A stretch of DNA of 64,000 bases from Halosimplex carlsbadense 2-9-1. Lineage in GTDB: Archaea; Halobacteriota; Halobacteria; Halobacteriales; Haloarculaceae. Location: contig NZ_AOIU01000013.1 in NCBI RefSeq assembly GCF_000337455.1, positions 124,001-188,000 of the forward strand, in the 5' to 3' direction. The notes beneath the pieces are model-generated. The model did no database searches, had not been told where the DNA came from, and saw nothing but the letters and a program-made list of their open reading frames with translations. Within the stretch, counting starts at the first letter, position 1; each line of letters begins with the position of its first letter. Positions 8,402 to 16,992 of this stretch are shown piece by piece. The position numbers and the translations under genes are program-made.

Positions 8402-9670
8402 ATGGATGTGAGCAGCGAGCGGCTTCAAGCGGACATCGAGACCAATGCCGAGTTCGGTGCCATCGACACCGACGAGGGGCGGGGGCGGACTGTGCTCACC
8501 GGCTCGAGCGCCGACCGTGCAGCCCGTGAGTACTTCGTCGAACGACTGGAAGACGCGGGACTCACGGTTTCGGTCGATGTGATCGGGAACATCGCCGGGC
8601 GCTGGGTCCCACCTGAAGCGGATCCCACCGCCGCGCCGGTCGCTGTCGGTAGCCATCTCGACTCCGTCCCACAGGGTGGGATCTTCGACGGGCCGTTGGG
8701 CGTGTACGGTGCGCTCGAGGCCGTCAGAGCGCTCCAAGAGAGCGACATCACGCTCGACCGTCCGGTCCTCGTCGTCTCCTGGACCGAGGAAGAGGGAATC
8801 AGGTTCGACACCGGACTGCTCGGATCGGCCGTCGCTGCCGGAGTCACGCCGCTGTCAGAGGCCCTCTCGCTGCAGGACGACGACGGGATCACCGTCGAAG
8901 CAGCGTTAGAGGACATCGGCTTTCGCGGAGCCGACACGCTGGACCCCGCCGGATGGGACGCCTGGTTCGAGTTACACGTCGAACAGGGACGAGAACTCGA
9001 GTCCGCCGGCGCGTCGGTCGGTGTGGTCGAGGCTATCTCCGGGATCACGAACTGCCGGGTGATCGTCTCGGGGGAGGCGAACCACGCCGGGGCGACCCAA
9101 ATGTACCAGCGCCGCGACGCGCTGGCGGCGGCGAGCCAATTCGTCCTTGACGTCGAGCAGGCCGCCAGGGACGTCGCCAACACGATGAGCGAGAGCGCGG
9201 TCGGCACCGTCGGAAACATGGCTGTCTCGCCCAACGCGAACAACGTCGTCCCAGGGGAGGTGACGCTAACGGTCGACGTCCGAGACGTCGACCGTGCGGC
9301 GATGGACCGCATCGTCGACAGCGCTAGAGCGAGCGCCGCGCGTATCGAACGGGATCGGCCGGTCGAAACCGAGTTCGACCAGTATCGCCTCACGGAACCG
9401 AGCGGGATGGCCGAGCGGTGCGTTTCCGCCGTAGTCGCAGCGGCTGACTCGACGGCCACCGATATGATGCGGATGCACTCCGCGGCGCTGCACGACACTG
9501 CGAACCTGGCAGAACAAACCGACACGGTGCTCCTGTTCGCGCCCTCGCGAGACGGCATCTCCCACAATCCGCTGGAGTGGACCGACTGGGTTGACTGTGC
9601 GACCGCAACCCGAGTGCTGGCCGGTGCGATAGCGGACGTCGCGGCGGAATCCGCCCACATTCCTGAATAG
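8402..9670 (+). CDS. M20-family N-carbamoyl-amino-acid hydrolase / allantoate amidohydrolase type
   Basis: This 422-residue protein belongs to the M20 metallohydrolase branch that cleaves N-carbamoyl groups (L-N-carbamoylase, ureidopropionase, allantoate amidohydrolase), releasing ammonia and CO2. Metal-binding motifs are visible: GSHLDSVPQGGIFDGPLG near residue 80, the catalytic Glu pair in SWTEEEGIRF near 125, FELHVEQGRELE near 190, and the distal His region SRDGISHNPLEWT near 385. The swivel dimerisation domain holds SGEANHAGATQM. It lies 60 bp upstream of a hydantoinase gene on the same strand, and the two enzymes would act in series: ring opening, then carbamoyl removal. The exact substrate is not fixed by sequence. 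Confidence 0.88.
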   Translation: MDVSSERLQADIETNAEFGAIDTDEGRGRTVLTGSSADRAAREYFVERLEDAGLTVSVDVIGNIAGRWVPPEADPTAAPVAVGSHLDSVPQGGIFDGPLGVYGALEAVRALQESDITLDRPVLVVSWTEEEGIRFDTGLLGSAVAAGVTPLSEALSLQDDDGITVEAALEDIGFRGADTLDPAGWDAWFELHVEQGRELESAGASVGVVEAISGITNCRVIVSGEANHAGATQMYQRRDALAAASQFVLDVEQAARDVANTMSESAVGTVGNMAVSPNANNVVPGEVTLTVDVRDVDRAAMDRIVDSARASAARIERDRPVETEFDQYRLTEPSGMAERCVSAVVAAADSTATDMMRMHSAALHDTANLAEQTDTVLLFAPSRDGISHNPLEWTDWVDCATATRVLAGAIADVAAESAHIPE

Positions 9671-9730
9671 CCCGAATGTCACGCAATTCTCGGCAGGGGA
9701 TTTAATTATTTGCAGTGTGAACTGAGAACG

Positions 9731-11113
9731 ATGGCCGTAGATACGATAATATCGGGCGGAACGGTAGTTTCTACAACAGGTATGCGCCGCGCAAGCGTCG
9801 CGATCCGGGGCGAGCAAATCGTCGCAGTCGGGCAGGAAGCGGACCTACCGGATGCCGAGCGACGGATAGACGCCTCGGGCAAGGTCGTGATGCCCGGAGT
9901 GGTCGACCCACACGTCCACGTCGACGAAGTCCCCGAGAACAGAGCGGGGACGATGCCGGCAGAGACTGCCGCCGCCGCCCTCGGCGGGGTGACGACGTTC
10001 ATCGACTTCGCGTTCCAGGGCGGTGACCGCCGCATCGCGGACGAGTCGAAGGACCTGCTAGACGGTATCGAACACAAGCGGTCGAAAGCCGACCAGTCAT
10101 ACGTCGATTACGGCCTTCACGGCGTGCTCCACCGCGAGGACCCCGAGACGTTCGAGGAACTAGGGCCGGCGATCGACATGGGCGTCACTTCGTTCAAAAT
10201 GTTCATGAGCAATTACGAGGTGGGCATCTCGAACGGTTTCATGATCGAGGCGTTCGAGGAACTGGCCGATCACGACGCGGTCGCGGCCATGCACACCGAG
10301 GACCCCTCGATCTGTGACGCGCTCACCGCAAAGCTACAGCGTGAGGGGAAAGGGGCGTCGACACACTATCCGGACTCGCGTCCCGACTACTGCGAGGCGA
10401 TGGCCGCGGAGGACGCGGTCCGGGCGGCGGTCGAACACGGCGTCAAGTACTACGGTGTCCACACCACCTGCCGGGACTCGGCTGAGGTGATCCGGCAGTT
10501 CCAGGCGGACCAGTCGACTGTCAGGGCCGAGACGTGCACCCACTACACCGCCCTGGACAGGAGCGCGTACGCGACCAAGGGGAACCTCCCGATAATCGCG
10601 CCACCCCTCCGTACCGAAGACGATCAGGACGCGATGTTTGAGTACTTGGACGACGGAACGCTGACCGTCGTCTCCACGGATCACTCCGTATATCACGAGA
10701 AGTACAAACACACCGACGACTGGTGGGATGCCCCCTTCGGCGCAAACTCGCTCCAGTACAGCCTCCCCGTGTTCCACGAGGTCGCAGTCAACCAGCGAGA
10801 CCACTCGCTGCCTTTCCTCGTCCGAGTGCTGTGTACCAACCCGGCACAGACCTTCGGGATGCCACGGAAGGGGACCCTGGAGCCGGGAACCGACGCGGAC
10901 GTCGTGGTGTTCGACCCCTCGAGTGGCGGAGTAATCTCGGCCGAAGACAACGCGTCGAACTCGACGTTTTCAATCTACGAGGGGATGGACGTCAGCGGGA
11001 GCGTCGAGAAGACGTTCGTCCGCGGGGAACTCGTCGTTGACGATGGGAGCGTCGTCGCAGAGACTGGCACTGGGGAATTCGTCGAGCGGGACCTGCCAGA
11101 CTGGAGTCCGTGA
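9731..11113 (+). CDS. Hydantoinase/dihydropyrimidinase-type cyclic amidohydrolase
   Basis: This 460-residue amidohydrolase-superfamily enzyme opens cyclic amides such as hydantoins or dihydropyrimidines. The binuclear metal set is complete: VDPHVHVDEV near residue 57, the carbamylated Lys in GVTSFKMFMSNYE near 150, His in AAMHTEDPS near 185, His in YGVHTTC near 240, and Asp in VVSTDHSVY near 315. The ATG at 9731 was chosen over an upstream GTG because it starts the conserved beta strand (VDTIISGGTVV), and TTTAATTA lies 23-30 nt upstream for a leaderless transcript. It follows the carbamoylase gene closely. A deleted relative is at 2394-2860. Confidence 0.9.
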   Translation: MAVDTIISGGTVVSTTGMRRASVAIRGEQIVAVGQEADLPDAERRIDASGKVVMPGVVDPHVHVDEVPENRAGTMPAETAAAALGGVTTFIDFAFQGGDRRIADESKDLLDGIEHKRSKADQSYVDYGLHGVLHREDPETFEELGPAIDMGVTSFKMFMSNYEVGISNGFMIEAFEELADHDAVAAMHTEDPSICDALTAKLQREGKGASTHYPDSRPDYCEAMAAEDAVRAAVEHGVKYYGVHTTCRDSAEVIRQFQADQSTVRAETCTHYTALDRSAYATKGNLPIIAPPLRTEDDQDAMFEYLDDGTLTVVSTDHSVYHEKYKHTDDWWDAPFGANSLQYSLPVFHEVAVNQRDHSLPFLVRVLCTNPAQTFGMPRKGTLEPGTDADVVVFDPSSGGVISAEDNASNSTFSIYEGMDVSGSVEKTFVRGELVVDDGSVVAETGTGEFVERDLPDWSP

Positions 11114-11204
11114 CGAACGACGACGCCAAGAACGGGAAGATGAAGGCTGACAGGTCCACCGCGGATCTTACGTTTGTGGACATTCCATCAGGCAGGTAGA
11201 CCAC

Positions 11205-11613
11205 CCGCGTTGGCTGTCGCGGACTCTTTCCGTGTTGATACGCGGCGGGTCGACCGCGCCTTCCGTCGCCAGTCCCGCCGACGGAGCGCCGAAACGCAGA
11301 GCGGCGACACCTCCGTGTTTGGGACTGCTCAGACGACGAGTGCGGACCGGGCGCCACTGGCCAGCGGGAGTGCGGGAGTCAGTCCTCGAGGCCGACCAAG
11401 GTCACAAGTACTGTGCCGGGCATCTCTCGATGCACGTCCTCCTAACGCTGTTCGCCGAGCCCGAGGCCAGAACCGGGACAGGCCACGGGCGAGTGGTTCC
11501 TGCCGCGCTGATAGCCGGCTACGAGGGTGGCGCCCGGGTCGGCATCGCCTGTGTCTCACTGGCTGACAAGTACCAGAGGAACGGCGTGTGGGGCACCGTC
11601 GGCCGTTCAGGCG
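11205..11613 (+). pseudogene. Fragment of a second MmgE/PrpD family gene
   Basis: Plus-strand translation gives SVLEADQGHKYCAGHLSMHV, then ALIAGYEGGARVG and RNGVWGTVGRSGG, which align with the GGHPAVHVVPA, GYEVATRTGR and HGVWGTVG segments of the intact gene at 3146-4516. Poorly conserved frames upstream (about 11205-11390) resemble the N-terminus. Nothing of the last two thirds remains, because the sequence runs into the convergent dehydrogenase gene at 11607. Confidence 0.75.
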
Positions 11614-12584
11614 GTCGGGAGTACCTGGTTGCGCAGCGGCCGGTCGGTGTCGTCCTCTCCGAGGCGTTTGACGTTCTCTGCGAGGATATCGGCCAGTCGT
11701 GGCCAGTGATATGTCGTGTGGCCGCCCATGTGGGGCGTGATGAGGACGTTCCCGAAACTCCACAGCGGGTGGTCCTCGGGGAGCGGTTCCGGGTCGGTGA
11801 CATCGAGTGCCGCCCCACGGAGACAGCCGTCGCGGATAGCCCAGAGGAGCGCGTCTGTGTCGATGATCGCCCCCCTGGCTGTGTTGACCACGACGGCTTC
11901 CGGAGGAAGCGTGACCAGTTCCTCCTTACCGACCAGACCACGGGTCTCGTCGGTCAGCGGGCACGCGATCACGAGGTAGTCGGTTTCTGCCAGCGCCGAA
12001 TGAAACTCTGTTTCGTCGAACCCGATGACTTCATCCGTGGGCCCACCCTTCGAGGGTGTGTAGCGCACACCGATCGTATCGACGCCGAACCCAGCAAGCC
12101 GTCTCGTCACTGCCGTGCCGATCGAGCCAAGACCGACGACTGTGACCGTACAGCCGGTCAGTTCGGACGCCTGGTAGTGGCGCCACTCGCGGTTTTGTTT
12201 TTGTTTCCACCCTTCGTGCAACCGTCTGGAGAACGCGAGGATGTTCCCCACAGCCTGTTCGGCGATACCCGGAGCGTGGATGCCGGCGGCGTTCGTGACC
12301 GTGACCCCGCGCTCTCGCAGCAGTTCCACCGGGAGGTGGTTGATCCCGGAGCTGGCGCACGCGAACAGTTCGAGGCCGTCCGCCTCCGCGGCGAGCGTTT
12401 CGTCGATTCCCAAGCCGGTGACGACTGAGGATCGTCTGACTAAGTGGCGCTCTTCCTGTGGGGTTCGAGCGTGCCGAACGTCGTACCCCGGCAGGCGTTC
12501 GCGGACCTCCCGTGCGTAGCCCTCGGTCGATAGTCCCTCGGTTCCTTGCCGCAAGACGGTGATGTCTGGTGGTGCGTCTGCCAT
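11607..12584 (-). CDS. D-2-hydroxyacid dehydrogenase, NAD-dependent
   Basis: A 325-residue member of the D-isomer-specific 2-hydroxyacid dehydrogenase family. The nucleotide site reads VGLGSIGTAV near residue 145. Catalytic residues are Arg in VNTARGAIID, Glu in DPEPLPEDHPLW and His in VLITPHMGGH. It starts at the ATG at 12584 (MADAPPDITVL); an in-frame ATG 33 bases upstream is less likely. It differs clearly from the enzyme at 1200, so the two may act on different keto acids. It converges on the MmgE/PrpD fragment, overlapping it by a few bases. Confidence 0.88.
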   Translation of the reverse strand: MADAPPDITVLRQGTEGLSTEGYAREVRERLPGYDVRHARTPQEERHLVRRSSVVTGLGIDETLAAEADGLELFACASSGINHLPVELLRERGVTVTNAAGIHAPGIAEQAVGNILAFSRRLHEGWKQKQNREWRHYQASELTGCTVTVVGLGSIGTAVTRRLAGFGVDTIGVRYTPSKGGPTDEVIGFDETEFHSALAETDYLVIACPLTDETRGLVGKEELVTLPPEAVVVNTARGAIIDTDALLWAIRDGCLRGAALDVTDPEPLPEDHPLWSFGNVLITPHMGGHTTYHWPRLADILAENVKRLGEDDTDRPLRNQVLPTA

Positions 12585-12676
12585 TGTTGTGTGGTTGCTC
12601 GGTTGCACGTGTCGCACGGTGGTGTAGCCGAAACGAATTGTGTCGAGTTAATAATTCTATCGGACGCACCTGGGGG

Positions 12677-13245
12677 CTACAGCACCCGGAATCCGCATCG
12701 CGTCGTACGCGTCTCTGCGGCGCCGCTGGAAGTTGTGGGCGATGGTCTCCGCATAGCGCCGGCCGAATTCGGGTTGTCCCGCCGACAATGTGGGGGTATC
12801 ACGATGTCGTCCATCCCCCACAACGGTGACCCGGATGGCACTGCTTCGACGCCACAGCCCTGCGCGCTGTTGCTGGACCACCCGCTTCGCGTTCGAAAAA
12901 CAGTGTCAGTCCGAAGACGTGTTCCGCCTCCGGCGGGTGTGTCCACCGGAGACGGTCCTCAACATCACTTCCCGTCGCTCGAGAGGCGCCCACGTCGTAG
13001 CGGTTGACACTGGCGCTCAGCGACTGGACCCACTGGAGCGTTGACCCCTGCTCGAGTAGTTCGTCTAGAAAGTCCTGTTCAACCGCAGTCTCCGCGTTCG
13101 GGACAGCCGCGGCCGCGTCATCGTAGTCGCTCGTCTGGACGATGTTGACCTCGGGGTGTCGCTCCCTGATCGAGTCTCCGAATTCGTTGACGGTCACGTC
13201 CGTTTCCGGGAGGAACCCACGGTACAGCACGACGTCATGCTCCAT
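12677..13245 (-). pseudogene. D-2-hydroxyacid dehydrogenase relic without its NAD domain
   Basis: The first 110 residues (EHDVVLYRGFLPETD, LQWVQSLSASVNRYD, EAEHVFGLTLFFERE) closely follow the intact enzyme at 1200. The frame then degenerates, and the next recognisable piece is SGSPLWGMDDIVIPPH, equivalent to the active-site His segment, with the terminal DAYDAMRI in another frame. The whole GxGxxG nucleotide-binding domain and catalytic Arg are missing. It is a dead paralogue of the gene at 1200, not of its immediate neighbour. Confidence 0.85.
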
Positions 13246-13522
13246 AGCTGCACGCCAGGCCGGTCAGTGAACGAGACTTGCGGTAGGTAAGCGAACTTGC
13301 ACTGTGGGGATAGCACAACGTGAAAGAACAGGGACTCGTGGCGGTAGCGCCACCTGCGCGACAGTCGCCCCATTGTGACTGGTGTGGGTATTTCATTTAC
13401 AGGCGAATTCGCAGATCGATCGTACAGATTCGCCCAGAAAAAACTGCAATATGCGTCCTAAACGCGCCAGAAACTTCTGTTGCGCCCCAAACTATTATAA
13501 CGGTGGCTTCTAACGATATACT

Positions 13523-14443
13523 ATGGAGAGGCGTACCATGTTGAAGAGTGGCGCAGCAGTCGTACCGACCCTGCTAGTTTCCGGATGCCTCGGCGGCAAC
13601 GACGATGGCGGTGGCGATGGTGGTGATGGCGGCGATGGTGGTGACAGCGGGAGCACTGACACCCCCGAGAGCACTGACACCCCCGAGAGCACCCCCACTC
13701 CCGGGAGCTCCGAAACCTTCGTTATCGGGTCGGGGATCCCGTACAAGCCCTTCGAGTACAGAAACACGGAGGGCGAGCTGATAGGGTTCGACGTGGAAGT
13801 CGTCGACCACGTCTTCGGGGAACTCGGCTGGGACTACGAGTTCCAGAAGATGAGCTTCGACGTCCTGATCCAGGCGCTCAACAACAACCAGATCGACGCG
13901 ATCATGAGCGCCATGACGATCACCGAGGACCGGAAGGAAAAAGTCGACTACACGTCGCCGTATTTCACGGCGTACCAAACGGTAGTCGTCCTAGAGGACA
14001 GTTCGACAGGGAGCCTCGACGACCTGGAAGGACTGACTGTCGGGGTGCAGAAAGGGACGACCGGGATGCTCGCAACAGAACGGGTCAAAGAAGAGGAGTT
14101 CGGCGGCAACCTCACCATCGAGCGCTACGACCTCACCCCCGACTCGTTTGACGCGCTGATCAACAACCAGGTTGACGCGGTCGTGACCGATAGTTCCTCG
14201 TCGCTCCCGTACGTGAACAACAACGAGAACGTCCGGCTTTTGATGGGGGACGGCGAAGCGGTCGAGCAGGGAGTCGAGGACCCGCCGGATTACCTGACAC
14301 TGACTGTCGAGGACTACGCGATGGCGTGGCCCAATGGGAGCGACAGGATCGAACCGATGAGCGAAGTCATGGACGAGTTCGTCGGCAGCGAGGAATATCA
14401 GGCCATCTACGACAAGTATATGACCGGGTCACCGCCCGAATAA
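13523..14443 (+). CDS. Polar amino-acid ABC transporter substrate-binding lipoprotein
   Basis: This 306-residue protein is a family 3 solute-binding protein (glutamine/lysine/arginine type) displayed on the outside of the cell. An N-terminal signal with lipobox LLVSGC puts the lipid-anchored Cys near residue 22. A low-complexity linker of Gly/Asp repeats and two TDTPES repeats separates it from the binding domain, which starts near residue 68 and contains YKPFEY, GFDVEVVDHV, DAIMSAMTITEDR and the YFTAYQTVVV hinge. TTATAACG about 28 nt before the ATG fits a leaderless transcript. Permease and ATPase genes follow directly. Confidence 0.92.
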   Translation: MERRTMLKSGAAVVPTLLVSGCLGGNDDGGGDGGDGGDGGDSGSTDTPESTDTPESTPTPGSSETFVIGSGIPYKPFEYRNTEGELIGFDVEVVDHVFGELGWDYEFQKMSFDVLIQALNNNQIDAIMSAMTITEDRKEKVDYTSPYFTAYQTVVVLEDSSTGSLDDLEGLTVGVQKGTTGMLATERVKEEEFGGNLTIERYDLTPDSFDALINNQVDAVVTDSSSSLPYVNNNENVRLLMGDGEAVEQGVEDPPDYLTLTVEDYAMAWPNGSDRIEPMSEVMDEFVGSEEYQAIYDKYMTGSPPE

Positions 14444-14469
14444 TCCGGCGCATACCCCTTCCACCAATC

Positions 14470-15306
14470 ATGTCAAATATTGATACGGACTCGGAGACGC
14501 AGGTCTCTCAGAATCGGTCGGGGAACATCCTACTCGTCGACGAGCGCCTGCGGTGGATCGGGCTGGTCCTCTCGCTGATGTTTACGGGGCTAGTGGCGTA
14601 CATAATGTACCGGATCGTGCTGTTTGTCGACCCGGAACTACTGGTCACGATATTCCCGCGGTTCCTCGAGGCGTTCTGGCTCGTTCTCCGGATCGTCCTC
14701 GTTTCCAGCGCCCTGTCGATCATTCTGGGGACGTTCGTCGGTCTCGCCCGAATATCGACACAGCCCATCACCCACTACCTCGCGACCGGATACGTCGAGT
14801 TCTTTCGTGGGACTCCGCTGTTGTTCCAGTTGATCGTCCTCTATGTCGGCATCCCGGCGCTGTGGGAGGCGGGACAGTTCCCGTACGGAGACAACTGGCA
14901 GATCATCGCTGCAGTCGTCGGCCTCACACTGAACCACGCCGCGTACGTGGGCGAGGCAGTGAAAGGCGGCATCAACGCCATCCCGAACGGCCAGATGGAA
15001 GCGGCCCGGTCGCTGGGCCTCTCGTACACCCAGTCGATGTGGAACGTCATACTCCCGCAGGGGTTCCGGAATGCCCTCGCCGCGCTGGGGAACGACCAGG
15101 TCATCCTGATCAAAGACACCTCGTTGCTGACCGTCATCGCGGTCCCCGAACTGATTACGGTATACCGGAACGTCAATACGAACCAGTTCGACCCCTGGAC
15201 CCCGATCCTGTTCGTCTGTCTGGGATACCTGTCCCTGACGATTCCGCTCGGGATGCTCGTGCGGAAACTCGAGCGGATGTCTCAGTGGGGGAACACCGAT
15301 GGGTAG
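14470..15306 (+). CDS. Polar amino-acid ABC transporter permease
   Basis: A 278-residue integral membrane permease of the HisM/GlnP type. After a hydrophilic N-terminus it has a first membrane segment near residues 30-55 and the conserved region STQPITHYLATGYVEFFRGT with the family EFFRGTPLLFQL near 110-125. The cytoplasmic EAA loop that contacts the ATPase reads EAARSLGLSYTQSMWNVILP near 175-195. The ATG at 14470 lies 26 bases after the binding-protein stop; the upstream in-frame starts overlap that gene. Its last 8 bases overlap the ATPase gene, indicating one operon. Confidence 0.92.
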   Translation: MSNIDTDSETQVSQNRSGNILLVDERLRWIGLVLSLMFTGLVAYIMYRIVLFVDPELLVTIFPRFLEAFWLVLRIVLVSSALSIILGTFVGLARISTQPITHYLATGYVEFFRGTPLLFQLIVLYVGIPALWEAGQFPYGDNWQIIAAVVGLTLNHAAYVGEAVKGGINAIPNGQMEAARSLGLSYTQSMWNVILPQGFRNALAALGNDQVILIKDTSLLTVIAVPELITVYRNVNTNQFDPWTPILFVCLGYLSLTIPLGMLVRKLERMSQWGNTDG

Positions 15307-16030
15307 CGACACCCTGCTGGAGTTCGACGGCATCGACAAGTATTTCGACGACACCAAAGTGTTGCACGACGTGAGTCTGGCAGTCAACGAGGCCGAGGTC
15401 GTCGTCATCATCGGTCCGAGCGGTTCCGGCAAGTCCACGCTGTTGCGCTGTGCGAACCGTCTCGAGACGGTCCAGTCCGGCGAGATACGCATCGGTGGCA
15501 TCCCTATCCAAGACGGGAACGTCGACCACCTCCGCCAACGAATCGGGATGGTGTTCCAGGATTTCAATCTCTTCCCGCACAAAACCGTCGTGGAGAACAT
15601 CACACTCGCTCCGGCAACAGTCAAAGACATCGACGACCAGGTCGCTCGCGAGCGAGCGATGGACCTACTCGGAGATGTCGGTCTTGAAGACCAAACCGAC
15701 TCGTATCCCAACCAACTCTCGGGCGGGCAACAACAGCGGGTCGCGATCGCCCGCGCACTGGCAATGGAACCGAGCCTGATGCTGTTCGACGAGGTGACGA
15801 GTGCGCTTGACCCGGAACTGGTCGGCGAGGTGCTCACTGTGATGCGGGAGCTCGCTGCCGACGGGATGACGATGGTAATCGTGACCCACCAGATGGGGTT
15901 TGCCCGGGATGTCGGCGACCGAATCGTTCTGATGTCCGACGGAGAAATCGCGGAAATCGGCGAGACGGAGTCGTTCTTCACCGACCCCGAAACCGATCGG
16001 GCCGAGCAATTCCTCGCCCGGATCCACTGA
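15299..16030 (+). CDS. Polar amino-acid ABC transporter ATP-binding protein
   Basis: A 243-residue ATPase of the GlnQ/HisP type that powers import through the permease. Walker A is GPSGSGKST near residue 40, the Q-loop is in VFQDFNLFPH, the signature is LSGGQQQRVAIARAL near 140, and Walker B is LMLFDEVTSALDPE. The H-loop is VTHQMGFARDV. It overlaps the permease by 8 bases and is the last gene of the importer operon; the next SDR gene has its own promoter. Confidence 0.93.
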   Translation: MGSDTLLEFDGIDKYFDDTKVLHDVSLAVNEAEVVVIIGPSGSGKSTLLRCANRLETVQSGEIRIGGIPIQDGNVDHLRQRIGMVFQDFNLFPHKTVVENITLAPATVKDIDDQVARERAMDLLGDVGLEDQTDSYPNQLSGGQQQRVAIARALAMEPSLMLFDEVTSALDPELVGEVLTVMRELAADGMTMVIVTHQMGFARDVGDRIVLMSDGEIAEIGETESFFTDPETDRAEQFLARIH

Positions 16031-16090
16031 GTGGGAGTTCCCGTTTCCCGTGACCGGCCTCCGGTGGTGAGAGCGGGACCGGACTGGGGC

Positions 16091-16107
16091 TTGATATCAC
16101 TAAACAC
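16091..16107 (+). promoter_or_regulatory. Candidate IclR-regulon motif before the SDR gene
   Basis: TTGATATCACTAAACAC lies directly upstream of the TATA-like CTTATATC and about 30-46 bases before the ATG at 16137. The same motif with two changes occurs before the IclR gene at 17852-17868. The shared position next to the TATA box suggests a regulator site, though part of the match could be the basal BRE/TATA element. Confidence 0.45.
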
Positions 16108-16136
16108 TTATATCGTTCCTGGATGAACATCGTGGC

Positions 16137-16898
16137 ATGGACCTCGACAACAGGACAGCAGTCGTTACTGGCGCCGCCACTGGTATCGGTCGCGCGATCG
16201 CCCTCGAACTTGCAGAGAAAGGCGCGAACGTGGTCGTGGGAGATGTCACCGAGGAACCGACGCTGGAGTGGGAGGGTGACCAGACGACCGTCGAACGCGT
16301 CAGAGCGGTCGGTCCGGAGGCACGGTTCGTCGAGACGGACGTCAGCGACTCCGACGACGCGACGGTGCTTGTTGACTCCGCTGCCAGCGAGTTCGGTGGC
16401 GTCGACATCCTGGTGAACAATGCGGGCGTCACGACTGACGGCGCCGTCGACGAAACTTCACTTGAGGAGTGGCGACGGGTCCAGTCAGTGAATGTGGACG
16501 GCATCTATCACTGTTCGCGAGCCGCGGCCCCGCATCTCCGTGAAAACGACTCGGGGCGCATCATCAACATCGCTTCTCAGCGCGGACTGCTCGGCGGGGC
16601 AACCGACCGCAAGGCGGCCTACTGCGCCTCGAAGGGCGCTGCAGTCCAACTATCCCGGCAGATGGCCGTCGACTACGGCCCCGACAGCATCACGGTCAAC
16701 GCCATCTGCCCCGGCCCCGTTGAGTCGAACATGACCGACCTGGCTGAAGAGGAGACGTTCATCCGCGACAACATCGTTACTCCCTATATCGGGCGCCCCG
16801 AGGATATCGGACACGTGGCGGCTTTCCTGGCTTCCGACGAGGCGCGGTACATCACCGGCCACGCTCTTGTCGTCGATGGCGGGTATCTCGTCACGTAG
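16137..16898 (+). CDS. SDR family oxidoreductase
   Basis: A 253-residue classical short-chain dehydrogenase. It has TGAATGIGRA near residue 12, NNAGVTTDG near 90, the catalytic Ser in NIASQRGLLGG and the active-site Tyr and Lys in AYCASKGA near 160-165, and ends with HALVVDGGYLVT. It would oxidise or reduce an alcohol/keto group with NAD(P). It follows the amino-acid importer and precedes a second SDR and an IclR regulator on the same strand, each with its own TATA-like box, so these form a set of short transcription units. Confidence 0.9.
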   Translation: MDLDNRTAVVTGAATGIGRAIALELAEKGANVVVGDVTEEPTLEWEGDQTTVERVRAVGPEARFVETDVSDSDDATVLVDSAASEFGGVDILVNNAGVTTDGAVDETSLEEWRRVQSVNVDGIYHCSRAAAPHLRENDSGRIINIASQRGLLGGATDRKAAYCASKGAAVQLSRQMAVDYGPDSITVNAICPGPVESNMTDLAEEETFIRDNIVTPYIGRPEDIGHVAAFLASDEARYITGHALVVDGGYLVT

Positions 16899-16992
16899 GC
16901 ACGCCCTCTCAGTCGCCGGTCGCACTGGATGACCATGCAACCGTCCCGCGGGTAACGCCAGGATTTATATGTGATCTGGGAAAAAGGGACGT

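Noticed and set aside
13606-13710. Short tandem repeats, considered as a possible CRISPR-like array
   Set aside because: The repeats are within the coding frame of the lipoprotein linker, have no spacers and no cas genes are near.
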